A DNA stretch of 64,000 bases from Parus major (lineage: Eukaryota; Chordata; Aves; Passeriformes; Paridae). The stretch spans positions 8,561,487-8,625,486 of the forward strand of contig NC_031781.1 in NCBI RefSeq assembly GCF_001522545.3. Reading direction: 5' to 3'. Both the position numbers and the translations under genes were made by a program. Positions 1 to 12,257 of this stretch are shown here, piece by piece (position 1 is the stretch's first letter; every line of letters begins with the position of its first letter). The notes beneath the pieces are model-generated. The model was not told the DNA's origin and ran no database searches. It saw only the letters and a program-made list of their open reading frames with translations.

Positions 1-779
1 CAGAAAGACTGGGTCCCTTCTAGAAAAAGAGGATACCTGTTTCTGGGTGTGTTGTGCAGCAGAAGCGTGGTGGCTTGTGTGGCTTTTAGCTCTCTGACCT
101 TTACTTAAATGAAATGCATAGTAATTTGTATCTAAGTAGAGTTGTTCTGTCTCATTAGTGTGATTAACTAGATGGCAGAGCGTTACTAAGTTCATTGTCA
201 GAGAGACTGTTGCTTAGTAATTTAAACTGCAATAATCTCATTATTCTTTTTTCCTTACAATGCTGGTGGCTCTGTTGTTACCCGCAGTTCATGGCCTTGC
301 ATTCAAACCTTGACTACTGTGATTGCATTTTGAACATCAGGCACTGGCCCGAGAAAGTCATCCAGGGTAAAGCTGAGTAGGGGGAGCCTCCAGGACTTCC
401 AGCTGCGTTAGCCTGAGATTTTTGCTGTATAGAAACAGAAGCACAAGATGTGCAGTGAGCTCAGGCACACAGCCCTACGAGCCCCCTCTGCTTCAAGGGC
501 CCTGCAGGTGCTGTGCCTGCTCTGCGGGCAGGCTGTGATGGAGCCCGTCAGCCGCGCCCTGGGCCCGTCCGAACTGAAGGCGTGTGTCGCACACCAAGGG
601 ACAAATGCTTTTCAAGCAGGCACTGAGGGTAAGTCACGGAGAGCCCAGTCCATGGCCGCTGCGGCCTGCGGAGGAGGAATACACAGGTCAGGGAGGCGAA
701 CGCAGCAGGCCCCAGCCTGTACGTGCCGGGGTGCTGCCTCCAAGCTTGAGGCCACGGCCGGCTTCCCAGCTCTGCCCGC
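1..779. other. Non-coding flank upstream of distal CpG island
   Basis: No gene is recognised here. The sequence is ordinary A/T-balanced flank that becomes GC-rich toward its right end. By mammalian synteny the neighbour upstream of IP6K2 would be PRKAR2A, but I see none of its coding sequence. One short exon-like stretch (288-366) is treated as a separate finding. Confidence 0.5.
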
Positions 780-1500
780 TCAGCCGGAGGCTGTGCGCTG
801 TGTTTGCTGCCCCCCGTGTCCCAGGGCCCGCTGGCAGAGCCGGAGGAGTGCCTGGTCCCCACGGCGCCACTCGCCACCGGCCGCGGTGCCCGAGGAAGGG
901 GCAGCGAGCCGCGGACTCCCTGCTCCGCTCCCCTGGCAACAGCGCCGCCGGCGACGCCCAATCAGCGCGCGGCGGTGCGCGCCCAGCCAATGGGAAGGCG
1001 AGCGGGAGGGCGGGGCGCACCGGAGCGAGGAGGGCCGGCCACGCGCCGCGCCGCCATCTTGACGTCTGAGGAACAAAAGCGCTGAGGCCGCCGCCGGCGC
1101 CGGCCCAGCACCAGGTAACGGGTGCGCCCCGCCGCCGCTCCTGCCCCCGGGGTGGTCGCCGCTGAGGGGATAGCTGTAGCCCCGCCCTCCCGCAGATCGG
1201 TGCCTGGCCCGACGAGTCGGGGATGGGCGGCTGCCCGGAGGGGATGCTCGGGGCATTGCCGGGTTCAGCGGGCAGGGAGGGGGGCCCCTGGCCTGGAGTC
1301 ACCCCGGGGATGTGGGTATGGCCGGGGTGGGGGACAGCGGTGACAGCGTTCGCGGAGCATCCCCGTCCGCACAGCGCTTGCTGAGCTCTCCGCGGGGCTC
1401 GCGGTGCGGGGGCTGCCGGCCGCGCTGGCCCGGGCTCGGCGCGGGGGGACCGCAGCTGTATCTTCCGTGGCTGCTGAGCCCGGGGCTGGTGGTCGCCTCA
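780..1500 (+). promoter_or_regulatory. Distal CpG-island promoter
   Basis: This stretch is dense in CpG and lacks a TATA box. It holds two CCAAT boxes with NF-Y-like flanks (958-962 and 987-991) and a GC box GGGCGGGGC (1008-1016). A YY1-type CCGCCATCTTG (1051-1061) overlaps a CRE-like TGACGTCT (1060-1067). YY1 sites of this kind usually lie at or just downstream of the transcription start, so initiation near 1030-1070 on the + strand is likely. The nearest recognisable gene downstream on this strand is IP6K2, whose first coding exon begins with a splice acceptor, so this is plausibly its distal promoter. Assignment to IP6K2 is inference; another untranslated or antisense transcript is possible. 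Confidence 0.65.
1060..1114 (+). other. IP6K2: Putative non-coding first exon (5' UTR) of IP6K2
   Basis: Just downstream of the YY1/CRE cluster the sequence runs through a GC-rich leader to CCAG|GTAACG, a usable 5' splice site with the intron starting at 1115. There is no ATG in this leader, which suits a 5' untranslated exon. The expected partner is the acceptor at 16401-16403. The left boundary is only an estimate of the transcription start, and the link to IP6K2 has no direct proof in the sequence. Confidence 0.4.
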
Positions 1501-4500
1501 CGCTGTTACTCAGCAGTTCTGTGAATCGTCAGACGTTGTCTGTCCGTTTTGCCCTGGTGATGGGTGTGCTGCTGCTCTGACGGCTGCTTGGTATGCTCGA
1601 TAATAGTTCTAAATGAAAAATGGGTGCTGCGGGATGTGTTGCGTAAGTGGATGTGATGCTCAAGAATACCCTTTTTCTCTGTAAAACTCTGAACTTCTGG
1701 GTGATGCCTTGTTCAGAATTGGTTTGAGGATCACGATTTTGTAATACCTTGTTAACGTGGATTGGGAGCTGCAGACGGTTTGAACAAAAACACGGTTGAG
1801 GCTTTGGAAATAGGCATCCAGCTTAAGAAAATAAATTTTATCTTTGTTGCTAGAATAACAACTTCTTGGTAGTTACACCCTGATATGCCCTTGGCCTTAA
1901 TTCCACTGTGAGAAGTACACTTGTTTAACATTGATACCTTTCCTGATATATGCTGGCATTTAATCGCCCTTACTTGTAGGCTTTTTTTTTTCCCCCGCCC
2001 TTTTTTTTTTTTTTTTTTTTGACAAAGTGCCTTATGTGTCCCACATACTCAGGTGTTTTAGAAATGCATCTAGTGTCCCCATGCTTTTTGTGACTGTCTA
2101 AGGGGACAGTTCTGTGTCAAATACTGCAATTAGAATTTTGCTTTAATATTTGGTTGTGGAATATTAATGTTTGGTTTAACTTCTTAGGTGATGTGTTACT
2201 GGTCATTACTCAACTTGCAGCACTGAAATGGTAGTAGAACAGTTCAGATCTGACACTTGCGACTAACAAGATCAAGGTTGTTTCCGCCAAGAATTGGCCA
2301 CTTTGCTTGTGATTTTTCTTCTTTAGTAGACAAAAACTACTTGTAAAATTTTCTTCAAGTTGAATTAATTTCTACTTTCAGGACTTAGTGGTAACATTAA
2401 GGAATGGAAACTGGGTTTATGTGCACATGCATCCACACAAAAATATGTGTGTTTTTAAAATGAACTGATTAATTTGTTTACTTTTGCTGATTCAGCATCT
2501 TACAGAGTGCTGTTGCGTTTTTTTCTTTAGTAAATAAGGATAAACCCAGTGATTTAACTGCCAGACTTCAGGAAAAATTATTTTTAAAAAACAATCTTAA
2601 ATGTTCAGAAGTATCTCCTGGTTAAGGATTGTGGAAAGGATTACAGCCATTCACATATGCTTGTTTGTAAGAAAATCCAGGTGTTAAACTTGACCATGTA
2701 GCTGTTCATAAATTTACATTCTTTTAATTGAAAAACTGTTTTTCTGCCTTTTCTGTCTTTGATACTTACGCTTTTCTGAAGTAGCAGTCTGTTATCTTGT
2801 CTGTGGTACTTCAGTTATACAAGTAATGGAAGCTTTATGCTGTTTCTTTTGGAGGAAAGGTAGATCAGTGCTGTCATAACTATGTGGTATGGTAGTTTGG
2901 AAGCAGCTGGAAAACTGGACAGTGGTCAGTCATATGCATCCTGGGCTTTGTACTCTCAAAAATTATTTCCCTACCAGTTGCTTTGAAGGAAGATTCAACA
3001 TTTGTCAGTCAGGATGAGAAAAGATGTTGAAGAACCTCTTTGCTGCCTGTCAGTGGTTGAGCTTCCATGCAGATCAGTGGTGTTGGTGTTGCTTTAGTTG
3101 TTCTCCAGTCAGCTGGAGAGCGTGAGGTTATTTTGGGGATGTTTTTTCTTTGGAAGGGTGCAAACCTCGAGGCACTGAGGGGTGTCTCAGTCTATCAGCA
3201 GTGGTGACACACAAATGTCTGCCCTTTTAGTTTAGCTGGAGGCAGGGAAATGTGTGCTGTCAGGTTGTCAGTGAAAGATCTACTTCACTAGTGACATACA
3301 AAATCCTTGTGGAATTTACCTACAGGGATAAATTAAATACAAACCATTCTTTAGAAATCTCTGTTTCTTTAGTGTCTGAGTATTTTGAGTGAATTGAATT
3401 AGATAAGATCTAGGTAAATTCTGGAGTAACTGTTCTTTTCAATGATTCTTGATTTGATGGTCTTTAGAAACTGGGAGATAGCTGATATGTTTCTTTGAAA
3501 AGTCAGGAGTGCTGCTCCTGCAGCTGGGTTAATGCCTGCCTGAGCTTGAGAGCAGGTCAGGGACCAGAATAGGCAAAACAAGTGTCTCCTCTCTAACATG
3601 CGTGATGCTGTCCTTCCTGGGGAGCTGTGCTTCAAGTGGGAAAGGCTGGGGGCAAAGGCTGGTTTTTGAAGTGAAACAAGATTTGATGTGGTTTTTGATG
3701 CTGAGGTATAGGCTCTTCCTTTTTGATGTACTTCACTGGTTTCCTTAATGTTTCTGCACCCTTGCTTAAACACAGAACTTGTTTAATGGGTAGAAACATA
3801 CTCCAAAAGTTCACATACCACATCCAAAGATTGAAAGGGCAGAAACTGAGGTGCAGCTAAATTTTTTATCTTGTGTGGTATTCACTGCTCTAGTTGTACC
3901 CAAGGTATGGGGGTAAGAGCCAAATATAGAACAGTTTGAAGCTTTCTTAAGCTGACATTTTACATTCATAATAATTCTTGTTGATCTAGTGAGCATGGGC
4001 TCAAACCGTTATCTGAAAACTGTCAGGTTTTTACACTGGTGTGGAAAAACCTTGCTGCCTCTCATTCAGTTCATCCATTTATCAGCTGTTGAATTTGCTG
4101 ATGCTTAGCTCCTCCCTCTTGGCAAGAAGCTGCATTTGGTCTCCAGGCAACGCAGGTCCGGCTGAGCATCTCTGCCTTGCTTGAAGAGATGAAAATTTTC
4201 CATTGCGGGGAGAGGATTTTTCCTCTTGCTAATTCTTCTATCTGGCCTCCTGTCTTGCCCAAGGTCAATGCATCTTTGAAACAATACAGGGATAGTTCAC
4301 AAATACCAAGAAGTTATATTTTAAGAGTTTTAAGGTATAACTGCAGATATGTTTCTATAACTTTTTCTAGAAATATCTCATTATAATGTTAATTTAGGGC
4401 CTTTCATAGTAACTTATTTTATTGCAAAATAGTTCTTTTTTTCCCCCCTTCTGCAAAAAGCTGTCTGACATTGTACCACTTGCTGCAAACAGCTAGAAAT

Positions 4501-7500
4501 TTCTCCTGCAAAATCTGAAATAGTGGAAGGCATAATGTAAACAAAATTGTTTGTTCAAATGAAGGTCTGTCATTGGTTGTGTTTAATCAGGTGTTCAGAG
4601 CTTGGAATCTGAAATCTTCCAATTCTTGGCTTGTGTGGCACAAAGCTGTTTTAGCCCTGACTGTGTCTCTGAAAGATGGGCTGTGTTAGAATAAGGGAAT
4701 GATAATCTTCATAATCGGTACAGAGTGTACCACTCTGCTGTTATCAGTGATCAACGTGCAGCCTTTGACCCTCTGTCTGGATTGCTCCTGCATGTGGAGG
4801 ATTCTCTGTTGGAGACAGCTGGAACCAGTTACTCCCCAGTTTTGCATTTTTACTGGAAAAAGAAAGGCTTGCTTATAAAATGGTTTTGACCACTGAGAGT
4901 CTTGCTTTGTGTGTGTGCCATGGTGGATGGTAGGAGATGGTGGATGATAGGGCAAGAGGTGGCACAAGCCTGGTTTGGAGCTGAGAACATGCTCATCTGC
5001 CAGTTAAGAGCCCAAATAGACTGAATTCACATAGTAGCCATTCAGCTATATTGCCTCTCTTGGTCCATCTTCTGTCCTGCCATGCTGGCATCCAGAAGAT
5101 TGGAAGGAACTGAAAAAAAACCCAAAGCACTTCATTTGGATAACTTGCTTAAGCTGGTTAATAGTGCCTCAGGTTGTTGAGACTTAAAATGAACAGACTC
5201 AAGGTCAGAAGATACAATTATTGAGATTCTTTTTCTAATGAAAAAAGAGTTCGGGGGGTTTATGCCAAAGCCTGTATTAGAATGAGCATAGCAAAAATGG
5301 TTTTATTTTCTTGAAGCACAGAGGGCTTTAAGTATATCCAAATAGCTATGCAGTGCTGTGATGCAGAAATTTTCTACGCTGCCTGAAACCTTATCAGGAA
5401 TTTTGGGTGCTTAATTTTGCTGCTTAATTTCATGCTTCCTGAAGATGACCTCTTTTCTTTTGACATTTGCTATTTTCCTTTTTCATATCTTTTTCCAGAA
5501 AAAGGGCAATTTATTTGCTTTGTGCTTTGGATATATGGAGACAATGATGTGACAGTGATGGCAATTTATTTTTTTTAATGACATAATTCAGTTTAATGAG
5601 GTTACAGAAATGAGAAGTGAAACTGCCGGACATGATAGGCATCATCTTGATCTTTCTAAGGTGTTAGCAGTTTCAGAAGGTTGATTCAACTTACAGGAGA
5701 TACAAGGTTAAATTGATGGGTAGGTGTGTTCATACTAATATAACTGTCATTGTAACTGGGAATCTGTTTAAGATACCGTAGGAAAATTGGTTCTGGCTTA
5801 ATAGAGCCAGTCAGTTTTCTGATGAGACATGTGTGAGTATTAAAGTTGAGAGTATAGTTCTAGATAACCCTGACCAAAGTTACATAAGAAAAAATTTAAA
5901 GTTGTATCATTTCCAGCAGGGTGGGAACAAAATGGTTGGGGGTGTCATTTTGAATTTGTGGAGATAGATAAGTAGTCTCTTGAGAATAAAGGTAGATGAA
6001 GTAAATGCTGATGGAGCTGCAGTGAATTCCCTGGTGAGAGGATGACTGACTTCAAGTTGTTCCTTTTAAACAAAGTCTTTGACGTATTTAAACCTAAGTG
6101 CTGAATCGTGATTATGTTTTAAAGTGCAAATAATGTTTTAATATCACTGTGTGCTAAGTTTGCTTTCATAAAATAAAGTGCTTTTTTCCATACTCTTCTT
6201 GAAATATTTTTTTCCCCTTCACAGTGTGCTGTTTTTTGGAAATGCAGAATCGGAACATCAGCACACTGTGGATGGTGGTGCTATGTTCTGGAGTTTTGAA
6301 GAAAAGATAGGTTTTTGGCAATCATCCTGCCTGACTCTTCCCTTTTTGGTGAGTAATGGTGTCTCTTTGAAGACAGTTGTGCAGTGCACACTTGCTGGCT
6401 GCTATGAAAACTGCCTCTAAAGCAACAGATGTTTTTAAGGGAATAAGACATATTTCAGCTGTGTCCCATTGCCCTGAGGTGTTTAAACTAGCTAGCTCTT
6501 GTGTATCATTAAATGTATTTCATCCTGCTGCAAGGGTAAGGGCAATACAGCCAAACTCCTGATGAAGCTTTCTTTTCTAGATTACCAAAATTGATAAGAT
6601 TTTTTTCAAGTGGTTTTGTGTTGCTGTTTGAATATGTACACTGTTTGAGATTAAAATGGATTAATTCTTTGGCAGAGATTATTATGCTAAGCCTGTAATT
6701 GGTCCCAGTTGGTGTATAAGGTCACTGATTCTTACAAACTCTTCCCTATAAGATGCAAATCTGCATTGTGTTATCTGAATTGAGGTGTGTTTGCAGTAGT
6801 TTGAGATGTTTTGAAACGTAAATACAGTTCTAAAATATATACTAAATGTGTCTCATTAATGTGAGCTGTTCTGGAGCAAAAACTCCATTTATCTTAATCA
6901 TCAGAAGTATTCTTGGAACCTACATTTGTAGAACTACAGTTAAAAATGGGGCTGGGCATTCCAAAACATGATGATTATCTTTGGGCTGCTTTTCAATAAT
7001 TTTTCAATATCAAGGGACTAAACTTCTTTTGAGGTGTATTGAATGGTATAGGTTAATATACACATGAATGAGAAACATGTAATAGGTAACTGTGCATTTA
7101 GAGTACCATTCTTCTTGTAATGATTTATTTGTTAATGATCTTTGCTGTGCATTCCTTTGGAAGTTCTTGCTCAAGGAATTACCTTGGATTGTAGGATTTA
7201 GGCATCAAAGCTTTAATTTAATAGTCTTGTCCTTTGGGCCCCTAGTGCTTATGGTATGAAAAATATTAGAAATTGGGTTTTCTAAAGGAATTACATGGAG
7301 AGAAACTCTTTGTGTAGTTAAATTAGGGTGGACTGATTAAGGACACTTGTCCTACATTAACATTATTTTTCTTATCATATATGGCAAATGGGTCACAACT
7401 GAAGGGCTGGTCACAAAGGTTCCATATTCTTTCATTGAGTGACTCAAAATACGGTTCCCAGACTGCTAAATTCATGGTAATGAGAAAGGCATAGCCTTGG

Positions 7501-10500
7501 TTTTATTTTAATCTTAATGGTGGAATTTTTTGAGGGTGTTGGTGTCTTGAATAATACTTTCATGTGTGTAATCCGCACAATTTAGCTCTTGCTGTCATAT
7601 TTTCAGAAGATTAAAGGCTGAGTGCTATTTTGGTTTCTCCATGACAAAGGGCAGTACTGTCTTTTTGTAGCAGCTAGTGATTTTGGCTGCTGATGCCAGA
7701 ATACCGTTTTAAGATGGATCAGTTTCTAAATAGGAAGTCTAAGTAGCTTAGTTTTGGTGGTTCAGGTTTCTTAATTTCCATGGCATTTTTACTTGGAAAG
7801 GAGACTGGTTCTTAAATTACACAATCCCGGAAAAAACTACATGGGTCAGAATTGCATGCTCTTTTTCTATCTGAATATGCTTAGTAACTTAGCTTTATTT
7901 TAGTTAAAGGGAGATAAAATAGCTTCACTTGAGAGGTAAAACTGGCTTTTTTCCAGAACTTTGTGTATGTAGGTGTTAAGATTACAGATTACAAATGGTG
8001 TCAAGAAAACGGAAAGCTGTTGCTTTTTTTTCCATCTTGAAATACCAATTGCACTGGGCACATAACCTCCTTGCTGAATTTTAAGAAATTGCAGCTGAGG
8101 GGTTGCTGTGCATGCTTATGAAAAAAAGCCAGAAATTCTTGGAGATGGCCTTAGTGACTTGCCTTGCTCTTCTAGACAAAACTATTGGGGAATTGAATTT
8201 CTCCTAATAGTGTAGACCTGATTTAAGGAAAATAGAAATAATTGTGCATGAGGAATAATAGTCATAGAACATTATGCAACTTCAGATTGATTTGTGTGTA
8301 GTTTCCTCCCTTAATATGTTATACCTAATGTCTCATAATTCTTCAGTTTGTCTGTTAAAGCTGTATTCAAAAGTCTTTTTGGTATGGGAGGTGGCTCTGC
8401 AGTTATGGTGTTAAATATTCAGGTATAAATACATGTCTTAATCTCTGTGACAGTGTTTATATCTGTGTTTGGGTTATATTTAAAGGAAGACAAAACGAAC
8501 TCCATGTTTAGGGAATAAAAGGAGATAGGATAAACACATTGCTAGTTAAAAAAATGTTTTGCATTGAAAGAGTGCATATTTATACATTTTTCTTACCTCA
8601 GTGCATTGTCTTTTGTTTCTGTATTACAGACAAAATTCTTAGTGAATAGAAAAGGCTTGATGCTCTGGTTACAAGAAAAGATATCTCAGGGTGCTGTCTT
8701 ACACTCCTGAGAAACAGCAGAACAGGACTTTAATGTAGCACTTGTGAGTTCTTTGCCATTGTAACTGCTCTTGGACTGTCCCTCTCCTTTAAGAGTGGAA
8801 GAAATATCTAAAGGAGCAGTACCTTTAGATGTGATATAGCTGGCATCCTCAGAAGAAGCTAGGGCATTTCAAAATATTTTTTGGCAATTTGAAAGCAGGA
8901 AAATGCATTCTTCCTTGGTGGGAATCTTTTGTTTGCTGACATTGTTTGCTAATGTTTTGAAACCTAATGGTAAAAACAGGATTAGATTTCTGCCTTGATG
9001 GGCCAAGACTGCTATGGAGTCGTCATGCTTCCAAAGAGTTTTGCAAATGTGTTTTGCAGGAATTTTGTGCATGAGTTCATGTGTAATTCTGGGTTTCTGT
9101 ATTCCATCTGTTATGCATGATTAAGTAAATGATGATCCTTTTGGGTCCCTCCCAACTCAGAATTTTCTGTTGACAACCACTGTGCCTCTGCAGTGCATAG
9201 CCCTTAATTTATGAAATTAATCCAAGGGATTAGTTTCCTTATTTATCTGCAGACGTTCCTTAATTTTTCTAAACTACAACAATGGAGAGCTGCAATTACC
9301 AGCCATTTAGTAAAGATAAGTAAAAAAAAAAAGAAAAAGACATTATATCAATACTTTTAAGAATCAAGTGACTTCTTTTATTGGTCTAGCCCCAAGCACA
9401 TAACATGCAACAAGAAAAATGCGCTCTTTCTTGGCTTTTTGTGTCTGTAGGTGGTTATGATGGATGTGCCACTACAGTGTCTGACTCCCAGCACCCTCAT
9501 GATTTGCCACTAAAAGCTATAGTAAAAGTGTTTCTATTTCCAAAGGGAATGCACACATAGACCGAATATATAGGTCTGAAGGAGTTAGTTACTCTTGAGT
9601 TTGCAAGTGTTCTGCTGAGTTTTTACAAAACGTCGCGCTTACTCATCCCTGAGTACAAGTCGTGTAACTTAATGATGATTATATTGATTGATTTGCTGCA
9701 AAAGAGCTTAAATAACCTTGACTTTCAGAGAAAGTTACAGCTCAGCATCATTTCGTCATCACAACCGCCTGTTTCAAGTTGTACTCAATGAAAAAGGGGG
9801 ATTTTCCTCCCCCAGCCTTTCTTTTAAAGAAAGGCTCTAGTATTTCCTCTCCCTTGATGCTATGACACTGTCCCTCTACCTCTCATGGTGTTGAAGACTA
9901 TTGTTTGCTTTATTAAATTTGAATTATTTGCTGCTTATAATACTTAATTTATTAAAAAAAAAATAATCTGAGAACTGACAATGTCAGTGCGCTTTTCTAC
10001 CAAAGATAAACTTTCCCCTCCGTATTAGTTACCAGAATAAGTGTTTGCTTTTTGTAATCATGGAAAATTTAGGGCTGCTCTTAAGATTTTTCCCAAAACA
10101 GTAGGATTCATACAAGCACATTATTATGTGGGCTCTGCCTCACAATGAGTTAAAAAGTTATTTCTCTCAATGAGTTAAAAATAATAAACTGTAGCTTTTA
10201 CTACTTAGTTATATTAATTCTGTTGCAGGTACAGAAGGCTTCAAAAAGTATCCTACAGTGGAATTTGCATTACTTGTAGAGGTACAATGAATCCTCAAAA
10301 TCAGGAATTGTTTAAAAGAATTGTGATAAATTAATTCAGAGTTCATTTTTTCTGTTAAGAATTAGAAACATTTATTTTAAAATGTTTGCTCCCTAATGTG
10401 ATGCAATTAATTTTTTAAATGTATTTCTGATACTGTTCTAAGGCGGCTGACTGGATGCTAGAGGATATGAATATCTAGATTCTAATCTTAAGAACTCCTG

Positions 10501-11419
10501 AAAACAGAACACATCAGAGTAACTTCAGTTCCTGAACCAAGCAGTAGCTAGAGTGCATGTTAGAAGCAAATCATTGCTAATGTTACTCTGGGCATATTTG
10601 CTAATAAAACAGTGTTTTGTGTGGAGGAATGGCATTGATTTTCATCAAAATTAATCACAAGCTGTGCAAGACCTTTGAACCTGAGCATATTTAACATATC
10701 TAATGATTTTAATACTCTAAATTTGCATCTTTTGCTTTCTTTGATTTGAGGAATGTACCTTGCTATTTGTAAAGTACCACATTATTAGTAAGGAACAAGT
10801 AGTTCAGTCATATGAGGACTTGAGAAATTCCTATAACCACTCTTGGTTTATAGGTGTATTATTGTAGGCTCTTATAATGTATTTATTCTGCTTCAGTTGT
10901 GAAAGTTCGTTCTCTTGGAGCAATGTAATGACTTGCTAACTCAGAGTAAGTCAACTCAAGTACCTTTTCAGTGTTGTGCTTGAAACAGGTGGTAGGGTGG
11001 GCTCTCAAAAACATACTGTGTGTTTTCCACCTTGTTACTTGCATCTTCCTGTGGCCAGTTCTCAACCTTGTTGTTTCTTCCTGAATGTTCTTTGGGCTGA
11101 AGCAGCTTTCTCTTTGGCTGATCTAATAGGTCACTGATACTCTTCTCTCCTGTTGGCTGGCTGACTGTGCCATTCTTCTGTTTCTTTGTGTATTGCTTGG
11201 GCCTGCTTTTTGGTAGCAGGGGGTCCACAAAGATGGCTTCTGTGAGGAGCTGCTGGAAGTTTCCACCGTGCCCAGCAGTGCCAATCTCTGATTGCTCTGA
11301 AGATGGACATGCTTCTGGCCAAAACTGGGTCAATGAGAGAGATTGGTAATGCCTCTGTAATGATGTATTTAAGAAGAAGATAAAAAAAAAAAATCACAGA
11401 GTTTTGCTTCTAGTCAGAG

Positions 11420-12257
11420 AAGAGGAAGAGGTGAGAACATTGTGAGGGAAACAATGGACCTTGGTGTGGAGACACCAAGGTCCATGGAGAAGGAGGGAGA
11501 GGAGATGCTCCAGGCACCGGAACTGACATTCCTCTGCAAACCATGGTGAAGCAGCTGTGCCCCTGCAGCCCATGGGGATCCACGGGGGATGCATGGGGGA
11601 TGCAGAGATCCACCCACAGCCCGTAGGGGAGGTGCCATGCGGGTGCCTGGAGGAAGCTGTGATCCAGTGGGAGACCCAGTGGAAAGAGGGGGCCCTGCTT
11701 CCAGGCTGGAGCAGCCTGTCCTTGGAGGGCTGCACCCCATGGAAGAGTGACCCATATTGCAGCAGTTTTGAGAGGACTGTCTGCCCCATGGGAGGTACTC
11801 ACGTTGCAGTGGGTGCTATATGGCTGCTGTTCATGAGAGTGGACCCATGCTAGGGAAGTCCATGGAGAACTGTCTCCTGTGGAAGGGACCCCACAGTCTC
11901 ACAGGGGAAGGACTCCTCTCCTGGAGCAGTGGAAGAAAAACCTCAGTGCAGAACTGACCCAAAATCACCTGTGCCCTGTCTCCCTGTGCTGTTGGTGGGA
12001 AGGAGAGAGGGGTTGGGGGGAGAAGGTGTTTTAAGGGTTTATTTTACTTCTCATTATCCTCCTCTGATTCTGTTAGTAATGAATTCACTTCACAACCTTA
12101 TGTTGAGCCTGTTTCACCTTTGAACTGTTTCTCCTGGTCATCATATCCATTTGTGAACCCTTACTTCTTGTTGTCTTTCCTCTGCCCAGCTGTGGCAGGG
12201 GAAGGTGAATGAGTGACTCTTGTGGGTACCTGGCATTGTGCCGGTGTCAAACCACAA
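11420..12257 (+). mobile_element. ERVL-type LTR, degraded, probably solo
   Basis: The stretch resembles a common avian endogenous-retrovirus LTR. A G-rich section repeats phrases of the type 'CATGGAGAACTGTCTCC' and 'GGGACCCCACA'. It is followed by GGTGTTTTAAGGGTTTATTTT, a region reading TCTCATTATCCTCCTCTGAT, then the terminal 'CCCAGCTGTGGCAGGGGAAG ... GGTACCTGGCATTGTGCCGG'. No gag, pol or env reading frame is seen beside it, so it looks like a solo or heavily truncated LTR. The left boundary is uncertain, and the family assignment is from memory of the consensus. Large parts look diverged, which suggests an old insertion. Confidence 0.6.

Noticed and set aside
448..1343. Long overlapping open frames on both strands across the distal CpG island
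   Set aside because: CpG-rich DNA has few stop codons. The frames overlap each other on both strands, show only Pro/Arg/Ala-rich translations and match no family.
10968..11397. 121-codon minus-strand frame beside the LTR, considered as a retroviral gene remnant
   Set aside because: The translation shows no gag, protease, reverse transcriptase, integrase or env motif, so I do not call a viral gene.
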